Positions 18,571-30,902 are shown, counted from the first letter of the stretch. The stretch: 64,000 nucleotides of DNA from an uncultured Schlesneria sp. (GCA_903871875.1 CAIQIR010000038.1:1-64000), one strand, 5' to 3'. Program-made: numbers and translations. The notes: generated by a model from the letters alone, not told the origin.

Positions 18571-20367
18571 ATGCGGACACGGCACTGGTTGGCAGCACTT
18601 ACGAGTGGATGTATGGCACTGGCAGGCGTTGGTACGGCCACAGCCCAGCCACCGGGAATGCCCACCAACGGCAATCCAGACCAAACGAACTTAGGCATCC
18701 TGCCGGCACCGTACAATACGACGTACGGCCCGATGCAGCCGGGGGCTTACCCTATGAATCAACCTGGCTATCCGCCAGGCGCGAATCAATGGCCTAACGT
18801 TTCTCCGTTTGCTGGTCCGCCGGTCAATTCCACCAGGTACGAAAATGGCTTCTGGTACAATCTGACCAGGCAGGGAAGTCGACAGTACTATCTCACGGGT
18901 GAAGCGTTGTTCAGTCACGCCTCAAGACCCAGTACAGCCACGATCGGTGCAGATGGAGTCAATCCACTCTCGACTCAAACACAATACGGGCTCAACATCG
19001 GAACCGGTACATCGACGACAGTGGGTACAACGACGACGACGACAACGTCGACATCGACAGCCACATCGACAAGCTCTTCGGGAGCCACCCAATTCAATCA
19101 GAATCCCACTGGGACGGGCCCGATCATTTCGGCCAGTTCGAGCGGGTCGACTGGGACCAGTGGCTCAACCGGAACCAGTGGTAGCAGCGGCAGCAGCGGA
19201 ACGGGAACATCGAGCGGTTTGGTAAACATCTTCCCGACACAGAACTCGGGGATTTTGCCGGACCACCTGTTTTCGACCGGGATGCGCTGGACCGGGGGTT
19301 GGTTTAACAACGACGACTCGGGGTTCGTGGCATCGGGGTTCATGACGACGAATACTACGTCGAGTTGGGGACTGTCGGACCCCACTTTGAACCTGAATGT
19401 AGCCGATCGTAACTATAACCCGTTTTCGTTGCACGCCTGGTTTGGCCTGCCGCTCGCCGGAGCGGATACCGACGGCACATCTGTCGGTGGGGTCATTAAT
19501 GACGGGGCCGTCATTCCTTACGATATGGGTGTCAGCGTCAGCTTTTCATCAAGACTGGCCGGTGGTAATACGGACTGGTACTTCTCTCCTGTGTACGAAC
19601 AGGGCCAGGTCAAGATTCGGCCGACCGCCGGTGCCAAATATCTCCGATTGCAAGAAGCCTTCCAATTCGACGGCTTTGACAGCGGGATGGGATATACGGT
19701 CAATGCCGGTAATTCATCGAGCGGCAGCACAGGATCCACGTCAAGTTCGAGTTCGGGTTCCACCTCGGGTTCCGGTACTGGATCCAGTTCGGGCTCAGGT
19801 TATCTGTCGCCAACGACTTTCCAATCGGGCTTTTCTAACCCCAACGTCATCCATTCGCACCTGACCTCTTCGACATTGTCGGATATGGCCGGACCAGAAA
19901 TTGGTTTTCGCATTGACCTGGGTGGCAAAAAATTCCAATTGTGGACCCAGACCAAGGGCGGTGCTCTAGCCGATGTGACACAGCGTAATATCAACGGGTT
20001 CGGCATCGGTAACGCGTTCAACATCACCACGGTGAATGGAGTCGCCAACACCGTTCCCGCGATGCCCAACGATCCTTCGAAAACCGGATTTAACACCAGT
20101 CAGACCACGACCACGATCGTCCCGATGTTCGAACAGCAAGTGAACGTCAAGATTCCGATCTTCAACCTGTTCCCCTACCTCAACAAGATGGAAATCTTCG
20201 AACGAGCCCAGCTGACGGGTGGATACACGTTCCTGTTCCTCGGAGACATCTACCGACCGAACAACACGATCGTCTGGAACCAGTACCCCAACACGCCGCA
20301 GTTCAATGGGGTCAAATCGAACTACTACAACTCGATGTTCAATGTCGGTATCGAATGGACATACTGA
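18571..20367 (+). CDS. BBP7-like planctomycete outer-membrane beta-barrel protein
   Basis: 598 residues with a signal peptide (WLAALTSGCMALAGVGTATA), a Pro/Gly/Asn/Tyr-rich N-terminal segment, a barrel-like body and a C-terminal YNSMFNVGIEWTY ending in aromatic Tyr, the usual outer-membrane insertion signal. Two low-complexity Ser/Thr/Gly tracts interrupt the body (about residues 145-215 and 385-410) where one expects surface loops. The plan matches the BBP7 family of planctomycete barrels. Function unknown; probable structural or porin role. Confidence 0.7.
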   Translation: MRTRHWLAALTSGCMALAGVGTATAQPPGMPTNGNPDQTNLGILPAPYNTTYGPMQPGAYPMNQPGYPPGANQWPNVSPFAGPPVNSTRYENGFWYNLTRQGSRQYYLTGEALFSHASRPSTATIGADGVNPLSTQTQYGLNIGTGTSTTVGTTTTTTTSTSTATSTSSSGATQFNQNPTGTGPIISASSSGSTGTSGSTGTSGSSGSSGTGTSSGLVNIFPTQNSGILPDHLFSTGMRWTGGWFNNDDSGFVASGFMTTNTTSSWGLSDPTLNLNVADRNYNPFSLHAWFGLPLAGADTDGTSVGGVINDGAVIPYDMGVSVSFSSRLAGGNTDWYFSPVYEQGQVKIRPTAGAKYLRLQEAFQFDGFDSGMGYTVNAGNSSSGSTGSTSSSSSGSTSGSGTGSSSGSGYLSPTTFQSGFSNPNVIHSHLTSSTLSDMAGPEIGFRIDLGGKKFQLWTQTKGGALADVTQRNINGFGIGNAFNITTVNGVANTVPAMPNDPSKTGFNTSQTTTTIVPMFEQQVNVKIPIFNLFPYLNKMEIFERAQLTGGYTFLFLGDIYRPNNTIVWNQYPNTPQFNGVKSNYYNSMFNVGIEWTY

Positions 20368-20482
20368 GCGTGGCGGCCACGACATAGGGCTCGAACTCTC
20401 TCTTCCAACGAGACGTGCAAAGCCGTCAGTTGAAGCGGAAGAACGGGCCTGGGGATCCGATCAAGACAGCGGACGCCTAGGA

Positions 20483-22684
20483 TCAATACTCGTTAGCCGC
20501 TTCGCCCGCCTCGTCGAACTGCTGAAACTTCTTTTCCATGACCTGGCGGATACGACGTTCGGCCACTTCCTGTTGCAGCTTGGCCAACGCTTCTTCTACG
20601 GGCATCGCACCGAGATCCCCGTCGATCCGGTCTCGGACCGAGACCGTGCCGTTCTCGACATCTCGGCCCCCGACGACCAGCATATAGGGAATCAATTCGA
20701 CCTGGGCATCACGAACTTTGGCATTGATCTTCGCGCCGCGAAGATCGGTCGTCACTCGAAAACCTGCCGCGCGGAATCGGCTTTCGATCTGTTTCGCATA
20801 GCCTTCAAACTTGTCGCTGATCGACATCACTCGCACCTGTTCAGGCGCCAGCCAGAGCGGGAACGCTCCGGCAAAATGCTCGATTAACATGCCGGTAAAC
20901 CGTTCCATCGAACCAAAGGGGGCGCGATGGATCATGACCGGACGATGAGCCTGATTGTCGGGCCCGACATACTCGAGTTGGAACCGCTCAGGCAGGTTAA
21001 AGTCCAGTTGCACCGTGCCCAATTGCCATTCCCGACCGATGCAGTCTCGGACCATAAAATCAATTTTGGGACCGTAAAATGCCGCTTCGCCTTCGCGTTC
21101 GATGAAAGGCATCTGCATTTCTGTCAGCACGGTTCGCAGTGAATTCTGGGCTTGTTCCCAACTTTCGTCGGAACCAACGTACTTCGACTTGTTCTTCGAA
21201 TCACGACACGACAACTGCATGCGATAGTCGTTCAGGCCAACGCTGGCCAGCACGAATCGCACCAGTTCGAGCGTCGACTTGAATTCTTCCAGCACCTGGT
21301 CGGGCGTCACGAACAGGTGAGCATCGTCCTGGGTTAAACCACGGACCCGCAACATGCCGTTCAGCTCGCCAGATTGCTCGTGACGATAAACCGTGCCGAA
21401 TTCCGCCAGTCGCACAGGAAGGTCTCGATAACTTCGCTGCTGCGCCTTGTAAATCTGAATGTGATGCGGGCAATTCATCGGTTTGAGCAGATAACGTTCC
21501 TGCTGCTTTTCCCAATGACGCAGAAACTCTTTACGAGCCGGGGCTGGTCCCGTCGCCGGAAAGCCGGACAAGTCCATTCCCATCAGCTTGGCCGATTCGG
21601 CCAGTTTCTTTTCATCGTCGGTCGAAAATGGTGTTCCGTCGGTGATATGACTGTCCAACCGACGAACCCAATAGTCGACCAGAGCACCCGCATCATGACC
21701 AAAAATGGGTGCGAACTGTGATTCGCGGTAGTAAGGGAAATGGCCGCTGGTTTCATACAAATCGACCCGGCCGATATGCGGTGAATAAACTGGCTGATAA
21801 CCCAGTGCGATCAATTCTCGCTTGATGAATTCTTCCAGCGTCGCACGGATTGTCGCCCCCTTGGGCATCCACAAACACAGGCCTTGTCCCACTTCCTGAC
21901 TGATGGCGAACAGATTCAATTGCTTGCCCAAGACGCGGTGATCGCGACGCTTGGCTTCATTCACTTGATCCAGATAGGCATCCAGATCCTTTTGAGAAAA
22001 CCAGGCGGTTCCATACAACCGCTGCAGCTGTTTGCCGCTGGCATCCCCTTTCCAATAGGCCCCGGCGACGGAGAGCAGCTTAAACGCTTTAACGCGTTTC
22101 GCGTCAGGAATGTGCGGTCCGCGGCACAGATCAACGAATTCGCCCTGTCGGTAAAAGCTGACGGTCGGATGACTGGCCAGCCCGGTATTGATGTGTTCGA
22201 CTTTCAGCGATTGAGCCAATCCTTCGACCAGCTTCAGTGCCTCGGTACGGTCGCAAACAAACCGTTCAAACGGTTCTCCCTGATCAATGATCTTCTGCAT
22301 TTCCGCTTCGATCCGCGGGAAATCATCCTCGCTGATCGTGTGCGAGCAGGAAATATCGTAGTAAAAACCCTGGCCCGTGGTTGGTCCAAACGCCAATTCG
22401 ACGCCGGGCCACAATCGCATGACGGCCCGTGCCATGATATGGGCACATGAATGTCGCAAGATGGCGAGCGACGTCGCATCTTTTTCGGTCAACAGCTGGA
22501 TTGGTACCGGACGTTGATCGGTGGCTTCGGCCAGCGGCCGCATCACGTCCGTCACCTGACCCGCAACGACGACACCCAGGGCGGCCGATGCCAGCCGCGG
22601 ACTGATCGCGGCCGCAACATCGAGTGCTGTCGCGTGATCGGGATGGTCTACAACAGAACCGTCAGGCAATTGAACTTGAAGCAT
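20483..22684 (-). CDS. thrS: threonine-tRNA ligase
   Basis: 733 residues from ATG 22684: TGS domain (1-60), editing domain with HSCAH (78-82) and CRGPHIP, class II catalytic core with [20 protein letters not shown] and [12 protein letters not shown], zinc ligands in KPMNCPHH and DDAHLF, and the C-terminal anticodon-binding domain ([17 protein letters not shown]). It charges tRNA-Thr in the cytoplasm. Between [14 protein letters not shown] and [11 protein letters not shown] there is an extra block of about 70 residues compared with the family. An in-frame ATG at 22744 is less likely because the TGS domain begins at residue 1 of the chosen start. Confidence 0.95.
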   Translation of the reverse strand: MLQVQLPDGSVVDHPDHATALDVAAAISPRLASAALGVVVAGQVTDVMRPLAEATDQRPVPIQLLTEKDATSLAILRHSCAHIMARAVMRLWPGVELAFGPTTGQGFYYDISCSHTISEDDFPRIEAEMQKIIDQGEPFERFVCDRTEALKLVEGLAQSLKVEHINTGLASHPTVSFYRQGEFVDLCRGPHIPDAKRVKAFKLLSVAGAYWKGDASGKQLQRLYGTAWFSQKDLDAYLDQVNEAKRRDHRVLGKQLNLFAISQEVGQGLCLWMPKGATIRATLEEFIKRELIALGYQPVYSPHIGRVDLYETSGHFPYYRESQFAPIFGHDAGALVDYWVRRLDSHITDGTPFSTDDEKKLAESAKLMGMDLSGFPATGPAPARKEFLRHWEKQQERYLLKPMNCPHHIQIYKAQQRSYRDLPVRLAEFGTVYRHEQSGELNGMLRVRGLTQDDAHLFVTPDQVLEEFKSTLELVRFVLASVGLNDYRMQLSCRDSKNKSKYVGSDESWEQAQNSLRTVLTEMQMPFIEREGEAAFYGPKIDFMVRDCIGREWQLGTVQLDFNLPERFQLEYVGPDNQAHRPVMIHRAPFGSMERFTGMLIEHFAGAFPLWLAPEQVRVMSISDKFEGYAKQIESRFRAAGFRVTTDLRGAKINAKVRDAQVELIPYMLVVGGRDVENGTVSVRDRIDGDLGAMPVEEALAKLQQEVAERRIRQVMEKKFQQFDEAGEAANEY

Positions 22685-23078
22685 GGCAGGGGCAATCCTA
22701 TACAAAGGGATTGGACCGAATTTTTTCGGAAAAAACCGCCTCAACTTCGAGACGATGGCAGAGCCCGGCGGTTATACGGACCGTTCTTGATGCCGTCAAC
22801 CAGCCCGCAATCTCCTGTTAGCTTCGCGCGTCCCATTTCCCCCACCAGTTTGCAGGGATTGGCCGCGACATCACATCGCCGCGTGGGCGCGACCACTTGC
22901 GAGTCGGGCCGGCGTGTGCCATCCTGCCCGTGGTCGATAATCGGCCGGCTTCGTCGTTCGATCCCCGTTGCGAAGATCGACAATTCGTCGATCGATCACG
23001 CAATTGAGACAATCACGCATCGGTCCGAGTTCGTTTTGGGTTTCCGTTTTTATTGTGTTTTCCAGCCAACGATCGCTC
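22685..23078. other. divergent intergenic region
   Basis: Separates thrS (left) from the fused haem/sirohaem gene (right). No T-box-like leader or recognised riboswitch is evident and no frame in it is convincing. Confidence 0.35.
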
Positions 23079-24614
23079 ATGTCTGAATTCTCGCAATCGA
23101 ATCCCCGCCCCGGTTACGTCTATCTGGTGGGCGCCGGCCCCGGCGATCCCGGCCTGTTGACACTGCGCGGAGCCGAATGTCTGGCCCGAGCCGACCTGGT
23201 TCTTTACGACGGGCTGGTCAATCCGCTGCTGTTGCGACACAGCCACGCCCATGCCGAACGCACTTGCCGAGTCGATAGTCCGACCGGGCGAGCCATTCCT
23301 CAAGAGGAAATCAACCAGCGTTTGATCGAAGCAGCCCGGTCGGGCAAAACGATCGTCCGATTAAAGGGGGGCGACCCCTTCATTTTCGGACGAGGTTCCG
23401 AAGAAGCCGCGGCCCTCGCCGCCGCCGGTATTCCGTTCGAAGTGGTTCCCGGCATTACGGCGGCAACGGCCGCGGCAGTTTATACAGGAATCTCGCTAAC
23501 CCACCGCGAACATGCGTCGGCCGTCGCCTTCATCACCGGACATGAAGACCCAAGCAAATCGACGACGCTGGACTACAAATCACTGGCGTCATTCCCCGGC
23601 ACGCTGGTTTTTTATATGGGCCTTCATCGACTGAACTCCATCGTGCAGTCGTTGATCGACGCTGGTAAACCGGCGAACACGCCTGCCTGTGTTGTCAGTC
23701 GAGCCACACAGCCTCTCCAACGAACGGTGACCGGAACGCTGGAAGATATTTCCACGCTCGCTTCCACGGCCGGCCTGCATGCGCCGTCACTGGTCATCAT
23801 CGGCGACTGCGTACGGCTACGCGAACAGGCTCGCTGGTTTGAAAGTCGACCGCTGTTCGGACAAGTCATCGGAATCACTCGCCCCGAAGAGCAGGCCGAT
23901 GACGCCGCAATTCGCGCGGTGGAACTGGGCGCTCTGCCCGTCATGCTGGCGACGATCGAAATTTCGCCTCCCGAATCGTGGGACTCCGTGGATGCGATGT
24001 TGCCCCGGTTGAACGAATTCGACTGGATCGTTTTCTCAAGTGCCAACGGCGTGCGAGGCCTGCTCAATCGGCTATGGGAGACCGGCCTTGATACCCGGAC
24101 TTTCGGTCAGGCCCGGTTGGCGGCGATCGGCCCAAGTACCGCCGCAGCATTGGAGAAATATGCATTGCGAGCCGATCTGATTCCGACAGAATTCCGGGCG
24201 GAAGCGCTGGCCGCGGTCCTGCGGCCACATGTTTCCGGTCAACGCGTGCTGTGGGCGCGAGCCAGTCGTGGTCGAGACGTGCTGCCGACCGAGTTGGTCG
24301 ACGCAGGTGCCACCGTCGAGCAACTGGTCGTCTATCAGAATCGCGACGTCGATCAATTCCCTTCGGCAGCCGTACAACAACTCGAACGTGGAGAACTCGA
24401 CTGGATCGCGTTATCCAGTCCATCGATCGCCCGAAATTTGGCACGACTGCTTTCGGACCAAGCCAGGTCTCACCTTGGCACCCGCACAAAACTGGCCAGT
24501 ATCAGCCCCGTCACCACCGCGGCGGCCCAGGAAGCGGGATTGACCATCACGGCCGAAGCGACCGAGTACACGTGGGAAGGGCTGTTTCAGGCGATGATCA
24601 ACCACGGCAAGTAA
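23079..24614 (+). CDS. cobA-hemD: fused uroporphyrinogen-III C-methyltransferase / uroporphyrinogen-III synthase
   Basis: 511 residues from ATG 23079. Residues about 10-245 are SUMT: YVYLVGAGPGDPGLLTLRGA, the SAM-binding GDPFIFGRGSEEAAALAAAG, and THREHASAVAFITGHED. Residues about 255-511 match HemD with its bilobal GQVIGITRPEEQADDA start and DWIVFSSANGVRGLLNRLWE. The fusion would close hydroxymethylbilane to uroporphyrinogen III and then methylate it to precorrin-2, at the branch to sirohaem and cobalamin. Such fusions are known in several phyla. The stop is followed by a strong palindromic terminator. Confidence 0.92.
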   Translation: MSEFSQSNPRPGYVYLVGAGPGDPGLLTLRGAECLARADLVLYDGLVNPLLLRHSHAHAERTCRVDSPTGRAIPQEEINQRLIEAARSGKTIVRLKGGDPFIFGRGSEEAAALAAAGIPFEVVPGITAATAAAVYTGISLTHREHASAVAFITGHEDPSKSTTLDYKSLASFPGTLVFYMGLHRLNSIVQSLIDAGKPANTPACVVSRATQPLQRTVTGTLEDISTLASTAGLHAPSLVIIGDCVRLREQARWFESRPLFGQVIGITRPEEQADDAAIRAVELGALPVMLATIEISPPESWDSVDAMLPRLNEFDWIVFSSANGVRGLLNRLWETGLDTRTFGQARLAAIGPSTAAALEKYALRADLIPTEFRAEALAAVLRPHVSGQRVLWARASRGRDVLPTELVDAGATVEQLVVYQNRDVDQFPSAAVQQLERGELDWIALSSPSIARNLARLLSDQARSHLGTRTKLASISPVTTAAAQEAGLTITAEATEYTWEGLFQAMINHGK

Positions 24615-24691
24615 CCGCGACGCTCACCGCGTCTTGGCCGAAACAACCGACGGCATACCGCACAACAGAAGTTGTGTCTTCTGACAAAACA

Positions 24692-24721
24692 CCGAGGGCC
24701 AGCGAATTCGCTGGCCCTCGG
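24692..24721. terminator. 30-nt perfect palindrome between convergent genes
   Basis: CCGAGGGCCAGCGAA (24692-24706) is directly followed by its exact reverse complement (24707-24721), giving a stem of up to 13 bp with a tight loop. It sits between the convergent cobA-hemD and metY genes and probably terminates both. Confidence 0.7.
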
Positions 24722-24754
24722 ACTTCAATCTTCAATCGACAGAATCTGTCGAAC

Positions 24755-26394
<1,640 letters not shown>

Positions 26395-27885
26395 ATGAAA
26401 TTGACACTGAAACTGGTCTTTGCCGTCATCGCTCTGATCGTCGTGATCCTGGGTACCGACGCCTATTTTTCCGTTCAACGGGAATCGGACTTTCTCCGGA
26501 AAGAGTTAGAGCGAAAGGCGTATCGTATCGGCAACGCCATGAAAGAACTGGTCGCGGACGCCTGGCGACATCAGGGTCCCGAAATCGCCTTATCCTTAAT
26601 CCAGGCGGCGAATGAGCGGGAACGCCTGACGATCATCCGCTGGGTCTGGCTCGATGAGACCCGCGAGGACCGATTCAGCCCCAAAGTCCCGTCCGACCGG
26701 CTGAAAAAGGTCCCTCATGGCGAGCCGTTCGCCATGCTTTACCGCAGTCCCGAAGGCAACTCATTGCTGCTGACCTACGTCAATGTCAATGTCGGCAAAC
26801 GTCCCGGCGCACTCGAACTGTCCGAACCCTTAACCGTCGTCAATGACTTCGTGCGCACCTCGATTTATCACAAGATCATCCTGGTCGCGACAGTCGTGGC
26901 CGGCATCCTGGGAGTCATGCTGATCCTGGGAATCTGGTTGGTGGGCTGGCCGCTCACGCGATTGACCGACAAGGCCCGTCGAGTCGGAGCCGGGGATCTC
27001 TCGGGACCGATTGAATTGAAAAGCCGTGACGAGCTTTCCGAACTGGCGGTCACACTCAATCAGATGTGCGATCGGCTGGCGGTGTCACAACAACAGGCTC
27101 AGCAGGAGGCTGAAGCCCGCATCGCGACCATCGAACAATTGCGACACGCCGACCGCTTGCGAACGGTCGGACAACTGGCCTCGGGCGTCGCGCATGAACT
27201 GGGAACTCCGCTTAATGTCGTCACCGGCCGCGCGTCCCTCATCACGTCGGGTCGACTTCCCCCCGAGGCGATTGTCGAAAGTGCGGGGATTATCAAATCC
27301 CAAGCCGAACGGATGGCGGGCATCATTCGTAAACTCCTCGATTTTTCCCGGACAGGCACCTCGCACCGTGTCCTGGTCGACTTGCCGATGATCGTTCGCG
27401 AGACCGTTCAAATCCTGGAATCACTCAGTCGCAAACACGGGGTCGCGTTGATCGTCGTCGACACGCCGACGGACGATGAGAAACCGATGTCGGCCTGCGT
27501 GGACGCCGGTCAGATCCAGCAAGTGCTGACCAATCTGATCGTCAATGCGATCCAGGCGACACCGTCGGGCGGACGAGTGACCATCGGCGTATCGCGGGAG
27601 CAGATACAACCGCCCGCCGACAAGGGAACCACCATGGGCGAATACTTCTGCCTGTCGGTTGAAGATACAGGCCAAGGTATCGCCGAAGATGTGCGAGATC
27701 GACTATTCGAACCCTTTGTCACGACCAAAGAAGTGGGTCAGGGAACAGGGCTGGGACTTTCCATCGCGTATGGTATCGTGCGAGATCACAGCGGCTGGAT
27801 CGACGTCCAATCGGAGATTGGTCGCGGAAGCCGCTTTCGAGTCTACCTTCCAGAAGGGAACCAGGCGTGCCAGGGCGAGTCTTAA
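26395..27885 (+). CDS. membrane sensor histidine kinase
   Basis: 496 residues: membrane segment 1 (about 4-23), a periplasmic sensor region of about 135 residues, membrane segment 2 (about 160-182), HAMP linker, coiled coil, HisKA with H-box ASGVAHELGTPLNVV, then HATPase with N-box QVLTNLIVNAIQATPSGG, DTGQGIAEDV and GQGTGLGLSIAYGIV. The H-box followed by a small-residue G-T-P is of the NtrB/ZraS-like class, which fits the sigma-54 regulator encoded immediately downstream with a 19-bp overlap. The signal sensed is unknown. Confidence 0.92.
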   Translation: MKLTLKLVFAVIALIVVILGTDAYFSVQRESDFLRKELERKAYRIGNAMKELVADAWRHQGPEIALSLIQAANERERLTIIRWVWLDETREDRFSPKVPSDRLKKVPHGEPFAMLYRSPEGNSLLLTYVNVNVGKRPGALELSEPLTVVNDFVRTSIYHKIILVATVVAGILGVMLILGIWLVGWPLTRLTDKARRVGAGDLSGPIELKSRDELSELAVTLNQMCDRLAVSQQQAQQEAEARIATIEQLRHADRLRTVGQLASGVAHELGTPLNVVTGRASLITSGRLPPEAIVESAGIIKSQAERMAGIIRKLLDFSRTGTSHRVLVDLPMIVRETVQILESLSRKHGVALIVVDTPTDDEKPMSACVDAGQIQQVLTNLIVNAIQATPSGGRVTIGVSREQIQPPADKGTTMGEYFCLSVEDTGQGIAEDVRDRLFEPFVTTKEVGQGTGLGLSIAYGIVRDHSGWIDVQSEIGRGSRFRVYLPEGNQACQGES

Positions 27886-29258
27886 TCGTTGACGATGACC
27901 AAAGCATGTGCGAGTTGATCGAAGCCGATCTTTCCTCGCGCGGCATTCAATCGGAATGGCGCACGTCGGCGGAAGAGGCAATCCGCTTGATCCAGGACGG
28001 GCACTTCGATGTCATCCTGACCGATTTGCAGATGCCGGGACTGAATGGCCTGGCGCTCTGCGAACGGATCGTCGCCAACCGCCCCGATATCCCCGTCGTC
28101 GTGATGACCGCCTTCGGCAGCCTGGAAACCGCCGTCGCCGCGATCCGGGCAGGTGCGTACGACTTCGTCAGCAAGCCCGTTGAGATGGATGTGCTGGCGC
28201 TTACACTGCAACGCGCGATTCAGCATCGTTCACTCTCTGAACAAGTTCGAGTCCTCAGCGAACGAGTGCAGCAATCCAGCCGCTATTCGAAATTGCTCGG
28301 CGAAAGTCCTGTGATGCGACGGCTGTTCGACGAGCTTCGCCGAGTTGCCGATACCGACGCCTCGGTTCTCATCACGGGAGAAAGCGGCACTGGCAAGGAA
28401 TTGGTCGCCCACGCCCTGCACGAGCAAAGCCGTCGCCGGGACCAGCCGTTCGTCGCGATCAACTGCGCGGCGCTGCCCGAACCGTTGCTCGAGAGTGAAC
28501 TGTTCGGCCACAAACGTGGTGCCTTCACTGACGCTGTCGCCGACAAGCGAGGTCTGTTCTTGCAGGCGAACGGCGGCACCTTGTTTCTGGACGAACTGGG
28601 CGAGTTCCCGCTCACGCTGCAGCCCAAACTGCTGCGAGCGTTGGAAAGCCGGGCCGTTAGACCCGTGGGCAGCGAACAAGAAATCCCGTTCGACGTACGA
28701 TTAATCGCCGCCACCAATCGCGATCTGGACACCGCCGTCGAAGAAAAACGGTTCCGCGAAGATCTCTATTTTCGCGTGAACGTGATTCAGATCAAGCTGC
28801 CACCACTGCGATCTCGCGGCACGGACATCCTGCTGTTGGCGCAGCACTATCTGGAGCAATTTGCCGCCTCAAACAGCAAGCAGATCGTCGGCCTGTCGGA
28901 CGCCACCGCTCAGAAGCTGTTGGATTACGAATGGCCCGGAAACGTGCGAGAATTGCGTAACGCGATCGAACGCGCCGTCGCGTTGACGCGATTCGATCGC
29001 ATCGCCGTCGATGATCTGCCCGACAAGATCCGCAACTATCGGGGCACCCATCTCGAATTGGGGGGCGACAATCCGTCAGACCTGCTGTCGATGGAAGAGG
29101 TCGAACGTCGGTACATCCAGCATGTGTTGAAGGTGACCCGTGGCAATCGCACCCAAACGGCCCAGATCCTGGGTTTCGATCGAAAAACCCTCTACCGCAA
29201 ACTGAAGCAACTGGGCGAAGACAGCAACGAGAACGATCCTTCTTCTCGTACTTCGTAG
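27867..29258 (+). CDS. NtrC-family sigma-54-dependent response regulator
   Basis: 463 residues from GTG 27867. Receiver domain 1-115 with acidic DD at 10-11, phospho-Asp53 (VILTDLQMPG) and Lys in FVSKPVE; AAA+ domain with Walker A GESGTGKELVAHALHEQSRR, Walker B GGTLFLDELGEFP, and R-finger region; C-terminal Fis-type helix-turn-helix (GNRTQTAQILGFDRKTLYRK). The sigma-54 contact loop, usually GAFTGA, reads GAFTDA. It is translationally linked to the kinase upstream (19-bp overlap), so the two form one phosphorelay activating unknown sigma-54 promoters. Confidence 0.92.
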   Translation: MPGRVLIVDDDQSMCELIEADLSSRGIQSEWRTSAEEAIRLIQDGHFDVILTDLQMPGLNGLALCERIVANRPDIPVVVMTAFGSLETAVAAIRAGAYDFVSKPVEMDVLALTLQRAIQHRSLSEQVRVLSERVQQSSRYSKLLGESPVMRRLFDELRRVADTDASVLITGESGTGKELVAHALHEQSRRRDQPFVAINCAALPEPLLESELFGHKRGAFTDAVADKRGLFLQANGGTLFLDELGEFPLTLQPKLLRALESRAVRPVGSEQEIPFDVRLIAATNRDLDTAVEEKRFREDLYFRVNVIQIKLPPLRSRGTDILLLAQHYLEQFAASNSKQIVGLSDATAQKLLDYEWPGNVRELRNAIERAVALTRFDRIAVDDLPDKIRNYRGTHLELGGDNPSDLLSMEEVERRYIQHVLKVTRGNRTQTAQILGFDRKTLYRKLKQLGEDSNENDPSSRTS

Positions 29259-29323
29259 TACGGAGGCATGTTGCGGGGGCATTCCAGTTCGCCCGAATCA
29301 GGCCCAATGGTTGCTCCGGCGGC

Positions 29324-30592
29324 CTATTTCCCCGCCGCAATACAAAACAGATGGTTTTCGCCGCGCAGGAAGATTTCGTTCTCGACCAGGGCTGGGGTGG
29401 CATCGACCGTTTCATCGACCGAATTCGTCGCCACGATGTTCAGTTTGTCGGCGTCTTTGATCACCACGGTCGTACCGCTTCTGGCCGTTAGATAGACATG
29501 GCCACCGCCTGCCACGGGTGATGCATAAATACTTTCGAGTCCCGGAATGCGGCTGCCCATGTAATGGGGCTTACCGGTGGTGGCATCGACACAGGATAAC
29601 TGGCCTGATTTCCCTTTGTGGAAATAGATCCGCCCCGACGATAACAGGGGCGAGGCGATATCGGGCGTATCGCGATCGATCGCCCAAACGACATTTTCCG
29701 TTCCTTGGATGTCTCCGTGACCTGTCAAACGAAAAGCGCCCATGAACGAGCCTTTATGACCGCTGCCAACAAAAACCACACCCTTTTCTGCCACGGGCGA
29801 AGCAATCGGGCGTTCCGTCTGTCCACCGCAGCGCCATAATTCTTTACCGCTTTCCAAATCGTAGCTGCGAGCTGATTTCTGCCCGTTCATCACCACTTGC
29901 TTCTGACCCGCATTTTCGACGACCAGTGGCGTGGCCCAGCAGGTCGGTTCGTCGCGAGGAGTTTTCCAAAGTGTCTTGCCGGTTACCTTGTCGAGCGCAT
30001 AAATCGCCGATCGTCCCTGATGATCCCAGGGAACAATAATCTTGTTGTCAGCCAATGTCGGAGAACTGCCTTCACCAAAGCTGTTCCGCGTTTCCATCTT
30101 GCCGAAATCGTCATGTTTCCAACGGAATTCACCGGTCATCGTGTAACAGTACAGGCCACGCGATCCGAAATGCGCATAGACATGCTCGCCATCGGTGCAG
30201 GGCGAGGCCGAAGCGAATCCGTTGGTCGAGTGCGTCGATTCATGGGGTTTAGCGACGATGGCGGTCTGTTGCCACAACGATTCACCATCAGACCGATTGA
30301 AGCACAGAAGTTTGAATTCCAACGTAGGAAGACCGCCCGAACTCTTTCCGGCAACGGGAACAGCCGTCGTCACAAAGACCTGATTTCCCCAGATCACCGG
30401 CGACGAGGAACCTCGGCCGGGGATGTCCTTTTTCCATTTGACGTTCTTGGTACTGCTCCATTCGGTCGGCGGATTGGCATCGGTGGCAGAACCGTTGCCG
30501 GTGGGACCTCGCCAGTGCGCCCAGTTGTCCGCGTGAGCAATGGAACAGACAGAGGCAGCCAGAACAATCAAAGACGCAGCCGTTTTCAGCAT
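29324..30592 (-). CDS. secreted PQQ-like beta-propeller protein
   Basis: 422 residues with a signal peptide (AASLIVLAASVCSIAHA) followed by DNWAHWRGPTGNGSATDANP, the usual start of planctomycete PQQ-like/YVTN propeller proteins, and repeated blades such as AIYALDKVTGKTLWKTP and KSARSYDLESGKELWRCGG. Propellers of this type rarely bind PQQ and act as scaffolds or outer-membrane assembly (BamB-like) proteins. Probably monocistronic; the 3' end faces the response regulator gene. Confidence 0.85.
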   Translation of the reverse strand: MLKTAASLIVLAASVCSIAHADNWAHWRGPTGNGSATDANPPTEWSSTKNVKWKKDIPGRGSSSPVIWGNQVFVTTAVPVAGKSSGGLPTLEFKLLCFNRSDGESLWQQTAIVAKPHESTHSTNGFASASPCTDGEHVYAHFGSRGLYCYTMTGEFRWKHDDFGKMETRNSFGEGSSPTLADNKIIVPWDHQGRSAIYALDKVTGKTLWKTPRDEPTCWATPLVVENAGQKQVVMNGQKSARSYDLESGKELWRCGGQTERPIASPVAEKGVVFVGSGHKGSFMGAFRLTGHGDIQGTENVVWAIDRDTPDIASPLLSSGRIYFHKGKSGQLSCVDATTGKPHYMGSRIPGLESIYASPVAGGGHVYLTARSGTTVVIKDADKLNIVATNSVDETVDATPALVENEIFLRGENHLFCIAAGK

Positions 30593-30782
30593 GACATTTC
30601 CTGCACGAGAGAGAACAGGGATTCAACTTCGTTCGCGGAACCACTTCGCGAATTCATCGGCGAGCGGCTTTCGTCGGCACCACGGCGATTCTAGCGGGGA
30701 AGCAGGGCGGTGGGCAGTTGCCAGACGTTCACATCGAACGAATCCCAGAACCTGACACTGCCCGGTTCAACTAACCTGAAAT

Positions 30783-30803
30783 GGGCAAAATTCAAATTTG
30801 CCC
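30783..30803. terminator. short hairpin in the 30593-30945 intergenic region
   Basis: GGGCAAA 30783-30789 pairs with TTTGCCC 30797-30803. The 350-bp gap it lies in, between the divergent PQQ-propeller gene and the His-rich gene, holds no other recognisable gene. Confidence 0.3.
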
Positions 30804-30902
30804 TCAAAGCCGCTATCTTGGTGGCAGACAGTCGGCAACACAAACACGATCAGCAGCCCCCCGCATCGGCGGACCGCTGTGAAAATTAAGGTAGAAGAAA
30901 CG

